Source of the DNA: Rotaria sordida
Lineage: Eukaryota > Rotifera > Eurotatoria > Philodinida > Philodinidae
Assembly: GCA_905250125.1 (NCBI GenBank)
Contig: CAJNOL010000184.1
Span: forward strand, 62,001-126,000
Reading direction: 5' to 3'
Length of the DNA: 64,000 nt
Part shown: positions 13,445 to 27,426 of the stretch, piece after piece
Position numbering within the stretch: position 1 is the first letter of the stretch
Layout of the letters: each line of letters starts with the position of its first letter
Position numbers and translations under genes: made by a program
Notes under the pieces: model-generated
Database searches by the model: none
What the model saw: the letters and a program-made list of their open reading frames with translations, nothing else
Told to the model about the DNA's origin: nothing

Positions 13445-14530
13445 TGACGAAGGAACTGTCTCAACTGTTGTCTGTCATTTGAGCCCATATTGGATTCACA
13501 AGAAGGTTTTGGTAAGAGTAGTAGACATATCTTAAAAGGGTTCGTACCCCATTATTTTCGTTTAATAAAGAAGAGCATAGCAAATTATTTGGAAATATCT
13601 TCTTTTCCTTGATCGTTTATTAAATTTGATTTATTAATGTAATGTTTCAAAGTCAAAGACTCCTTTCTCAGATATGACATAAAACGATGACACTTTTCCA
13701 CACACACACACACACACACATGTATTTTTAGACATACAACTGTACTTCTAGAAATTTCTCTCTTTCTATTTTCGTTTCTTTGATAGTGCGATGAAAGAAG
13801 AAGATTAGGATGCTGATCATTTTCTCTAGTATCACCGTCTTGAGTTTCACAATCAAAGAAAAGAAAAAAGAAAGAGAAATTTCTAGAATTATAGTTGCAT
13901 GTATGAAAATGTATGTGTGTGAAAAAGTGTGTCATCGTTTTATGTTAATGTCTGAAGGAGAAATCTTAGAATTTGAAACGTCATATTAATAAATAAAAAT
14001 TTAATAAACGATCAAGAAAGAGAAGAAACGTTCGATTAAGGTTCGTATCGATAGGTTTCTGGAGTCGAGTTATGATCGTTTTATTCAATTTTCGATCCAT
14101 TTTTAGATATTTACTGAAAAATCAAATAATGGAATTTCGACCTAAAATTCAGCCTATAGATAGATCTAGTCATCCTTAGAATATGTTGAAAGTTCGAACT
14201 GAAAAGAATGTTTTCTTGTTGAGATATTGAATTTCCAACAAATAAGAATCGAGTTTACTTGGATATTCAATATCTCAACAAGAAAATATTCTTTTCAGTT
14301 CGAGCTTTCAGAATATTCCAAGCATCATTAAATTTATCTATGAGCAAAATTGTAGGTCAAAATTCTATTATTTGATTTTCCAGTAACTACTGAAAAATGG
14401 ATAAAAAAATTCGGCTCTAGAGACCCATGCGCGTACCAACTCTTTTAAGTTATTCTTAATTTTACCGAGACTTTCCTGTAAACTCAATATGAGCTCAAAT
14501 GGTGAGTTACAGTTCGTGTAATTCTCTTGT
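13445..14530. mobile_element. Foldback element carrying a second foldback insertion
   Basis: The outer palindrome has its left arm in two pieces (about 13455-13546 and 14048-14236) and its right arm at about 14255-14520. Near the centre, TCAATATCTCAACAAGAAAA at 14261 onward matches the complement of 14208-14230. The arms stay alignable through AAATCAAATAATGGAAT (left, 14119) and ATTCTATTATTTGATTTTCC (right), and further out through the CATTTGAGC.CATATTG string (13481) and its complement near 14485-14503. Loop about 20 bp; arms about 290 bp with moderate divergence, so an old non-autonomous DNA element. No coding capacity. Confidence 0.8.
13547..14039. mobile_element. Foldback element inserted in the outer foldback, 8-bp direct repeats
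   Basis: Perfect 8-bp repeats GGTTCGTA flank it (13539-13546 and 14040-14047). The opposite arm of the outer palindrome reads straight across this junction, so this is an insertion with target-site duplication. Its own arms (about 13596-13788 and 13848-14030) are inverted copies, for example CATAAAACGATGACAC on the left and the complementary TGTCATCGTTTTATG on the right. It includes a CA microsatellite at 13699-13720. An 8-bp duplication points to the hAT superfamily, but its outermost bases are not a textbook hAT terminus. Confidence 0.78.
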
Positions 14531-15155
14531 GAGACATATTTTGAAGATAAGAATTTTCTTCTTTCTAAGAACTATCCAACATACAAACTCGTAGACTGAA
14601 GAAAAATACTAATCATTGTAAATTCTTTATTTGTTTTGTTTTTTATCATTTTAAATTAGAATAGTATTCAACAAGATCATTATCATTCTGTTTAATCACA
14701 TTTAGCAACAAGTTCATTTGTTGTATGTAGTGTCTATGTCATATAAAAGATAAATTAATACTTTTTTCTTTTTAAAGTAATTATATCTATTTGAGAGGTA
14801 TTCAAATAATGACCAATAAAGTATTTTTTCTAGGGATCAGTCATATTTTCTAGTGCCTTGTTATAATGAAAGCAAAAAAAAAACAATACTAATCATCTAG
14901 AGTAAAGTATTTCTAAAATAGAACAATGTGTATGTGTGTTTTTTTGCTAGAAGAATCACATGTGTAGACAGTATCTGGCTTTTCTCTTAAAAAAATCTAT
15001 TGAAAAATCATATCTTCTGGTATAAATATGTTTGTAGTTGATAATAAAACAATAAACAGAACAAAACTTATTCGTCTGACATTGGTAATATTAAACAAAA
15101 AACTAATTATGCAATATATTCATATATATAAAAAAATCAAATAAATACAACAGAT

Positions 15156-16181
15156 ATGTCTTTAAAGAATAATTTAATTATAATTTTTCCTTATATCATT
15201 AAAATTTTATCTCGATATTTATTACCATTTATATTATTATTTGGTAATATTAGTTGTCTATTATCACTTATAGTTTTTTTTCAAAAATCTATGCGTAAAA
15301 ATCCAAGTGGTCTCTATTTTTTATCATCAACATTATGTAATATAATATTTATTAATACAATAATAACTTCAACAATACTTTATTTTGGTTTTAATATTGA
15401 TCCAAGTGGAAATATTTTAATTATTTGTCAAATACAATTTTATATTGGATTTATAACAACTATACTTAGTTCTACTTTTCTTGTTTTAGCTTCAATAGAT
15501 CGTTATATAATAAGTTCAATAAATTATAATAATCATCGATTTAGTACTCATTCAATGGCAATAAAATTTATATTTAGTATAACAATATTTTGGTGTATTA
15601 TACATATTCATTCATTTTTTTTTATTATTAAATCAAAAGATAATAATGAAATATTTTATTGTACATTAAAAAATGGTGTATATACATTTATAATAATTTT
15701 CTATGAATTTATTATTCATGATCTTCTAACACCTGCATTAATGATTTTATTTAGTTTACGTACAATAATAAATGTTCGTCATGTTATGATAAATCCAATA
15801 AGTCGATTACATTCTGTTGATCGTCAATTAATTATTATTATGTTATCACAATGTTTTATTTATTTAAGTTTTCGTTTACCATTACTTATTTATTTTATTT
15901 TTAATTATATTATAAAATATTCAAAAAAAAATATTCATTATTGGACAAATAATATAATCATTTTTTATCTATCATTATTATGTTTTTTTATTCCATATTG
16001 TACTTTTTTCTTTATTAATTTAATGTCATATAGTTTTCGTGTTGAATTTAAACGTTTAACAAAAAATCTTATTCGACGTTATTTTAAAAAAATACGAAAA
16101 TCAAAAAAACATCGACATAATCAAGTATATCCAATGGAAACTATTCAAAGACGAGCACGACTTGAAATGACTTTACAATAA
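15156..16181 (+). CDS. Rhodopsin-like (class A) G-protein-coupled receptor, intronless
   Basis: Single exon, 341 aa, with seven hydrophobic segments. TM1 (about residues 15-42) contains the Gly-Asn pair. A Cys before TM3 pairs potentially with one in loop 2 (F-Y-C-T). TM3 ends in Ile-Asp-Arg-Tyr, the DRY-type motif. TM6 contains FRLPLLIY. In TM7 the usual Asn-Pro-x-x-Tyr appears as Ile-Pro-Tyr-Cys-Thr. A basic tail follows. These are class A features, with a divergent TM7, like the expanded orphan peptide-receptor-like sets of rotifers and other lophotrochozoans. The ligand is unknown. The start is the first ATG, giving a short N-terminus with no signal peptide. The gene sits head to head with centrobin and tail to tail with asparagine synthetase, with foldback elements on both sides. 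Confidence 0.85.
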   Translation: MSLKNNLIIIFPYIIKILSRYLLPFILLFGNISCLLSLIVFFQKSMRKNPSGLYFLSSTLCNIIFINTIITSTILYFGFNIDPSGNILIICQIQFYIGFITTILSSTFLVLASIDRYIISSINYNNHRFSTHSMAIKFIFSITIFWCIIHIHSFFFIIKSKDNNEIFYCTLKNGVYTFIIIFYEFIIHDLLTPALMILFSLRTIINVRHVMINPISRLHSVDRQLIIIMLSQCFIYLSFRLPLLIYFIFNYIIKYSKKNIHYWTNNIIIFYLSLLCFFIPYCTFFFINLMSYSFRVEFKRLTKNLIRRYFKKIRKSKKHRHNQVYPMETIQRRARLEMTLQ

Positions 16182-16229
16182 AAATAAACAAACTGTTCTA
16201 TAATATATTGTATTTTATCTTTTCAAAAT

Positions 16230-16930
16230 ACAAGGTGGCACAAAAGTTACTTTATCCAAAAAAAAAACTGAGTATCTCCATTACGACTCGAGCAAACGAG
16301 CTGATTTTTGTTATCAATGATAGAGACATGTTTAAGCTTTATATCCATAAAGATATGCCTAGCAGGGCTCATGTGGGATGGGACGATCCCATCTCATTCT
16401 ATCAGATCTATGGGATGCAACTCTGTTGAAAAAAGTTTTATGGGATGGGACGGAAAATTTTGCGTCTCATCCCATCCCACATGAAATAGTTTGCCATAAC
16501 TCATCCCATTGGATGGTTTTTTTCGTCCTATCCTATCCCACACAGAGCCCTGATGCCTAGAGAGACCCTTTATTAAGTATTACTATTGACCTCAACAAAA
16601 AAGAAATTTTACTTTTTCACAGATAGGAAGAAACAATATATGGTACAGAACAATGTATTATCTAAATAAGGTGTTATTCACAAGTTCATTTGATTGATTA
16701 TATTTTATGTGGATAAACTGACCTTTGTTTATCGTATATTGGTTTTTTTCTATCTGCAAAAAAAGTAAAATTTTTTTGTTGAAATCAATAATGATACTTA
16801 ACTAAGGGTCTCTCTAGGCATGTCTTTATGGATATGAAGCTTGAATATGCCTCTATCATTGATAACAAAAACCAGCTGGTTTGTTCGAGTTATAATGTAG
16901 ATATTCAATTTTTTTCCTTTGTAAATAGCA
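16230..16930. mobile_element. Foldback element interrupted by a hAT-type MITE
   Basis: The left arm (about 16246-16360 continuing at 16561-16650) and right arm (about 16728-16925) are inverted copies. GTTATCAATGATAGAGACAT on the left pairs with the complement of ATGCCTCTATCATTGATAAC on the right, and TAAAATTTTTTTGTTGAAAT (right) pairs with the left 16590s. The loop is about 80 bp. The left end reads GGTGGCACAAAAGTTAC. It is non-coding and moderately diverged. Confidence 0.8.
16363..16552. mobile_element. hAT-type MITE with perfect 8-bp target-site duplication
   Basis: A 190-bp element with perfect 8-bp terminal inverted repeats CAGGGCTC/GAGCCCTG, flanked by identical 8-bp repeats ATGCCTAG (16355-16362 and 16553-16560). 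The interior is built from inverted copies of a GGGATGGGA motif, so it can fold back on itself. The CAGGG-type terminus plus 8-bp duplication is characteristic of the hAT superfamily. No coding capacity, so it needs a transposase from elsewhere. The exact ends and duplication suggest a fairly recent insertion. Confidence 0.93.
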
Positions 16931-17194
16931 TCTTGATTTTAAGAATATTTCTTTTTCTTTGCTTTTGATTAATTTTTATGCTTTATTATATATTAATAAG
17001 AAATTTGCTGGAAGAAACATTTAATAATTAACTATGATTGAGTATAGTTATAGAGTTATTTGACTTGTGACGACATAAAACAAAGCTATGTCTATTAGTT
17101 TTCAAAAGGTTTTTTTGTTTTGTTTTAAATTAATATTTAATTGCAATTTTCTTATGGAAGTTGAGTAACATATTGTCATCAATCAACGGACGCG

Positions 17195-18050
17195 ACACTA
17201 GTCTGCATTAATTTTGTTTTCAGTATAGCGTGACAATAACTTATCATGGAGATTTAATATTTTTCTTGTTAGAAAGGGGCAAAGCTGCATAAATATTTTC
17301 GTTGAAAATACTTACTGAAGGCTGAAAAATTTTAAGAATATGTTTAACTAAAAAAGAATTCTGGACGCTTTTGAAATTCAGAAGAAAATCTCTATTCATG
17401 GAGGAACTTGATTTTATTTTTTCGTCTTTTACCGGGTCTTATAGCGCTACGATAGGGCATGTTGAATAAGTAAAAATAAAATTTCCAAGTTATCAGTTGA
17501 GTTTGAAACCGACATTTTTCTAACATTCTTTGTTATCGAAAAGCATTCACAACTAATAAATGATTTCGAACGATAAGATTCTTTCTAGCAATCGAAGTTA
17601 CTCAAAACTGCATATTTTATATTCAATGAGAGTTTAATGAACCCTTTACAGACGCACACTATATAAAACACCATATTAGACATTACGAAAAATACTTCAT
17701 TGAGCATTCCATAGGGAAAAAAAAACAAGTTTTGAATGAAACTTTTTCTTATAGAATCAATGATTTTGTAACGCGAATGTTTTTAATATCACTAGAAAGC
17801 TCACTGTATTAGTTACACTCATATATAATATGTTTGAAAATTTCGAAAGTTAGGTGCAAAACAAATAGATCAAATGCGCTTCTCATAACTGGTTTTGTGT
17901 GAAGTTGCAAAGAATTTTTCAGCCTTTAGTACATATTTTTCAACGAAATATTTTTACACAGGTTTGCATTTTTCTAAAAAGAAAACTATCGAGTGTCTAC
18001 GATGAGTTCTTATCACGCTATACTAAAAACAAAATTAATGTAGAACTTTT
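17195..18050. mobile_element. Long inverted-repeat element with about 550-bp unique centre
   Basis: The left arm at about 17205-17345 is repeated in inverse at about 17900-18045. CATTAATTTTGTTTTCAGTA followed by TAGCGTGA on the left matches the complement of the right arm, as do CGTTGAAAATA and AGGCTGAAAAATT. The arms are about 145 bp and roughly 75-80% alike by eye. The centre has no open frame longer than about 60 codons. Probably a degraded non-autonomous DNA transposon. Confidence 0.7.
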
Positions 18051-18228
18051 GCATTATTCATCATTTCTTTTTTCTTTTTAAAGTAGTTCTTTTGTAAGAT
18101 TTATATTTATCATGAAGAATTTCATTCTTATTCAATACAAATAAAGAAATTGTTTTTCGGCTTAAAATGATTTTAATGGAATTCTTTTTATTCTTTGTGT
18201 TAAAACAACAATTGTTAAATCGAATTCA

Positions 18229-20361
18229 TCATTGATTTTTATCTGCATCACCTTGTTGTTCTTTGTAGTGTTTAAGAACACGTGCCGATGGATCTGTTTG
18301 GTCACCACACCATTTTGGCAACCACATATATGGTGTAAGATGTTCTTGACCAGGAAAAAGTTGTTCAAATATTGAACTAATTTATAAAAAAATATTCAAT
18401 GGAACAAACAATTATTTTAAAAAAATAATAATAACTTTACCGATATAGAAATGCTTCTTTACTCTTCGGTGTATTCATTGGATATAAAGTAGCAGCACGT
18501 TGAAAATCAGTATCTGAGATTTGTGTTTCAGCATATTCTTGCATGTATTGAAAAAGTGATTTTGTTTTCGCAGCAACACCATCAGAAAAAGCTTCTTTTG
18601 GTCGCCAAAGAATTTCTGATGGTATCAAATCAAGACCATCAAATGCTTTTCTAATTTTTTTTAAAGAATGAAAAAACAAAAACAAAAATTCATAATTTTA
18701 TAGAATAGAAATTTTAAATTTTACCTTAAAAGATATTTTTCTGCTCGTTCTTTTGTTGGTGCTCGTTCACTTGCCGGTAATGAAAGATAATATGATGTAA
18801 ATGCATGATCAAGAAATGGTACACGTAATTCAAGTCCATGTGCAGCTGTTGTACGATCAGCACGAAGTACATCATATAAATAAAGATCTTGACAAAGACG
18901 ACGACTTTCTTGATCACCTTCTTCTGGTGTTGGTTGTCGATAAAAATAAATATAACCTTGACAAACTTCATCAGCACCTTCACCAGATAAAATAACAACA
19001 GTATCAGTTTTTTCTCGAATATATTTTGAAACAAAATACATTCCAATTGATGCTCGAATTGTTGTTATATCATAAGATTCAAGTGAATTAATTATATTTC
19101 TTAAATGATTTATTGCATCATCAGCTGAAAAACGTATTTCATGATGTTCACTAGCTAAATGTTTTGCTACCTAAATTTAAATTTAAATTTAATTTCTTTT
19201 GGTTTCAAATGTAAAATTTAGTTTACTTTTCGTGCAGCAACTAAATCAGGACTTTCATCATCCATTCCAATAGAAAATGTTTGAATTGGATAAGTAATAC
19301 CTTGTTTTCGAGCTTCTTGTACAGTTAAAGCAGCAATTAAACTTGAATCAAGACCACCCGATAACATACAACCAAGACGTCGATGTGACATTAAACGCAT
19401 TCGAACGGCATTGATAAGATATGAACGAAGATTTAATGAAACATCATCTTAAATAAATACTAATATTTTTATCAAATGATTTGTTTTAATGAAAATTATT
19501 TTACCTGTTAAAGTAACATTAACGTCATATTTTGGAGGTACTCCAATAGAATGAAAACGTTCCTTTTTAACAAATTCAGCCTTTTCATTTTCATCTAATT
19601 TATATTCTTCAAATGTACCAGGTTCGATAGCTTCTATTTTCAATGATTTTTGTGATGCTACTGTTACACCTTTAAGTCCTAAAAATACAAAAAAAAAATA
19701 TTTAATTTTTAAAAAAAAAGAACAAAACTTTGAAAAATGCAATCAAACCTTTAGCTTCAGATGAAACAGCTAAAAAACCACATTCCGTATAAATACGAAA
19801 AGAAGGTCGAACACCAAATGTATCTCGACCAATAAAAATTTTTCGTTCTTTTGTATCAAATAATACAAAAGTAAAAACACCATAAAGTTGTTCACACATA
19901 AAACGTGGACCTTTATCATTATATAAATGAATTAAAATTTCTCCATCACATGATGTTTCAAATTGATAACCAAATTTTTTTTGTACCTAATTAATAAATT
20001 TATTAAAGAGAAATAAAAATTCTTGTTTTATTCTTTGTTACTTTTTACCTGCCGGAAATTATAAATTTCGCCGTTATAAGTCTAAATAAATAAAAAACAA
20101 ACAAAAATAATCATTTTTTTAAACAAAAGCATTGTCAAAACCAACCATCCATATATGTGGTAATGCATGGGTACGCATTGGTTGCATACCATAAATATCA
20201 TCAACGATGGCTAGACGATGAAAACCAAAAACACATCGTGTAAAATGATTAACGTTCTCACAACGAAAACAATCAGGACCACGATGAGCGATATTAAAAC
20301 ATCCTGGAAGTTGTTGATGAGTATCAACGGTTGAACCAAATATACACCAGATCCCACACAT
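18229..20361 (-). CDS. ASNS: Asparagine synthetase (glutamine-hydrolysing)
   Basis: Eight exons, in transcript order: 20146-20361, 20049-20081, 19749-19986, 19505-19678, 19227-19447, 18725-19170, 18441-18650, 18229-18376; 561 aa, the same length as the human enzyme, and co-linear with it. The cytosolic enzyme makes Asn from Asp, Gln and ATP. The start is fixed by Met-Cys-Gly-Ile: Cys2 is the glutaminase nucleophile. Residues 2-200 form the N-terminal nucleophile glutaminase domain (IAHRGPD, YNGEIYN across the exon 2 junction, GRDTFGVRP). Residues about 205-540 form the synthetase domain with the ATP pyrophosphatase loop SGGLDSS at 250-256 and the strongly conserved [27 protein letters not shown] and [12 protein letters not shown] blocks. 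Exon 2 is only 33 nt. Intron 1 starts with a weaker donor, GTTGGT. Nothing essential is missing. A K2P channel gene on the same strand lies about 1 kb upstream. Confidence 0.98.
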
Positions 20362-21420
20362 GTCAAATCTACAAAAAATAACGTACAAAGTTACTACAGA
20401 AGTATATTTATTATGTTTTGTATTGCGTAGAGCTGTATGACTACAACCATTGGTTAAATGTATTGCATCAGATGGGGGAAAAAGAATCATACGCGCTACT
20501 TTTTCTTCTTTCTTTCCATTAATATAATGTACGGACTGCCCTCGTGTCGACGATGAGACGCCTGATGTCGAATGAAAGAATAGAAAAGAATAGAAAAGAA
20601 TACGCGTAATACTAAGCCCTTTGAATACTAGGCAGTAGAATATTTGCCTTTATCGTACATTATGTGCTTAACAAGTAGAAAATAAGGGTATTACGATTTA
20701 TCGCCTATATTATAAAAAGGTCGTCACAACATTACTTTCTCACTTATATTTATTTCTTATGTACTATAAAAAAAATTGCTTTTTTTTGATTGAAATTATA
20801 AGTGAAGTAGAACCAAGGTATAAAATTCATTCATCTGTACAACAGTCACACAATCAAATTTCAACATCATGATCGTTAATGTAATTTTTTTTAAATATTA
20901 TTTCTCATGAACAACAAAAATTAAATCAGTGTTTTTTTTCCCTAACATAATTGTTCGATTAATGGAGTTGACTAGAAAAAGAAAAAAAAAAAAAGATTTC
21001 GTATAATTGTATATATATTCCAAACTATTTGATTATTTTTTTGATGAGCCACACAATGAACAATTTATTCAATTTATGTTCTTTATACTTAGAAAGTCAT
21101 AATTAATTTACGTTGTCGAAATCAAGAGTAATACGATATAGAATAAATATCGACAAAAAAAAGCTTACTAGTTATATTATAAATGTAGTCGCTAGAACAG
21201 AATGATCGTTATCTATAAAACGTGGAATACATATATATATATATATAGTTATCCGATGCATCTATTTCATTGCGTTTAATTTTCTGAATGTATGATAGTC
21301 AAATATAAACTGTATGAAAAATAATAAAGAAAACTATGCAGAAGAAGTTCTAATGGAATTTATTATTTAAATACATAATCAGACAATAAATTTACTTTTT
21401 ACATAAATACAAAATGAATA
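20362..21420. other. Intergenic region, asparagine synthetase upstream and K2P 3' flank
   Basis: No gene seen. The segment just upstream of the synthetase start contains a short tandem repeat of an AGAATAGAAA unit at about 20574-20600 and an AT dinucleotide run at about 21229-21247. The rest is the likely 3'UTR of the K2P gene and the promoter of the synthetase. Confidence 0.55.
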
Positions 21421-26170
<4,750 letters not shown>

Positions 26171-27426
26171 ATGGCAACACGTTCACATACTCGTTTTACT
26201 GATGACATTTTTTGTACACCAGCACCAACTACATCAAACATACAAGTTAAAACTATTGATATACTTCGTAATGAAATTTTCTTTTCAAATCTTTATGAAG
26301 AATATCGACAAGGTTTATTTGCTGCAGAAGAATTAAATTCAAAAGATTTATATGAAAATTATTTACCAAATTTTGAAAATCAAAATAAATTATTTATTTT
26401 TGATTTACTTAATAATAAACATAAATATTTACCATCACCTAATAAATCAATATTAATAACACGATGGAAACCATTTATACCAATTATAGAATCTAATAAT
26501 CAATTATCAACTATAATTAAATTTCAAGATGATATTTTTAATTATAAATCAGACGGTAATATTCAAACAATTGAATGGTATTTAAATTTTGCAAATAATG
26601 ATCTATTTGCATATTATGGAGGTCCTTTATTAGCTCAAGATGAATTACAAGTATTAGAATGTGTTGAATTAGCTTCTTTAAGACAATATTTGAGTCAAAC
26701 AATTAATACAGTTGGTTCACGTACAGTTGGTTCAGATGCACATAATAATAAATCAGTACCAACACCCAGTATGTTTTTCTTCTATTTACTTATTATAAAA
26801 TTGTAGTTTTTTTCTTTTTGTTATAAAATTTTTCTTTTACTTTAGTTCTAATCAGTAATACTGAAAGAGTAATTGATTTAGATACAAAAGATATTTATGG
26901 TAATGTATTTGCCCGTGCAAATAAAGAACAACTTCAACATGCATTTAAACTGGTTGACCCACCTCAAATTGTTAATTTAATTGCAATTGAAGCACCAAGT
27001 AATGGTGAGGGTTGTTATACATACGAACAAATTAATTACATACTCACAAATTGTTATACGGGTTTCAAAGCAGCACAAATACTTGCACATAAAACTTATG
27101 AAATGAATAGATATGCTTCAAATTCTGATCACCAACGTCCAAGTCATAATGAAACGAATAATTTTCGTACAATAATACATACAGGTTGGTGGGGTTGTGG
27201 TGCATATGGAAATAATCGACAAATAATGCTTATTACTCAAATGTTGGCTGCACATTGGGCTCAAATAGATGAGATTATTTTTCATACACAGAATAATGAA
27301 CATTCGAAAGATATTGCCATAGCTCAAACAGTTTTTGAGAAATTGAAAGATGAACAACAAGTTAAAGAAGTCATAAATAAAATCATTAAATTAAATTTAG
27401 AATGGGAAAAATCCAATAATACATAA
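26171..27426 (+). CDS. PARG-like macrodomain protein
   Basis: Two exons: 26171-26768 and 26846-27426; 392 aa. The protein resembles the macrodomain of poly(ADP-ribose) glycohydrolase. Residues 150-160 read G-G-P-L-L-A-Q-D-E-L-Q, aligning with the PARG signature G-G-G-x(6-8)-Q-E-E. Near the C-terminus, H-T-G-W-W-G-C-G-A-Y-G (residues 311-321) aligns with the PARG T-G-N-W-G-C-G-x-F-G block. Between them are L-I-A-I-E-A-P-S and a Tyr-rich segment. The family hydrolyses ADP-ribose polymers after DNA damage; whether this variant loop is active cannot be told, though the second acidic residue (E158) is kept. No nuclear-localisation or PARG regulatory region is visible, so it is nearer the short bacterial/protist-type PARG-like proteins. 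The ATG chosen lies just after an acceptor-like TTTTAG and is the first in frame beyond it. Confidence 0.75.

Larger units (their letters stand above)
12528..15155. other. Intergenic region between centrobin and the GPCR gene
   Basis: The 5' ends of two divergent genes face each other here. Most of the middle (about 13445-14530) is the nested foldback described separately. Nothing else is recognisable in 12528-13440 or 14530-15155 except AT-rich sequence and short homopolymers. Confidence 0.55.
16182..18228. other. Intergenic region filled by two inverted-repeat elements
   Basis: Between the convergent GPCR and asparagine synthetase genes I see two foldback structures (about 16230-16930 and 17195-18050), one with a nested MITE. 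The remaining sequence is AT-rich 3' flank with no gene. Confidence 0.6.

Noticed and set aside
13585-13935. 116-codon open frame on the minus strand
   Set aside because: It lies wholly in an inverted-repeat element and includes its CA microsatellite (a Cys-Val run). An artefact of low complexity.
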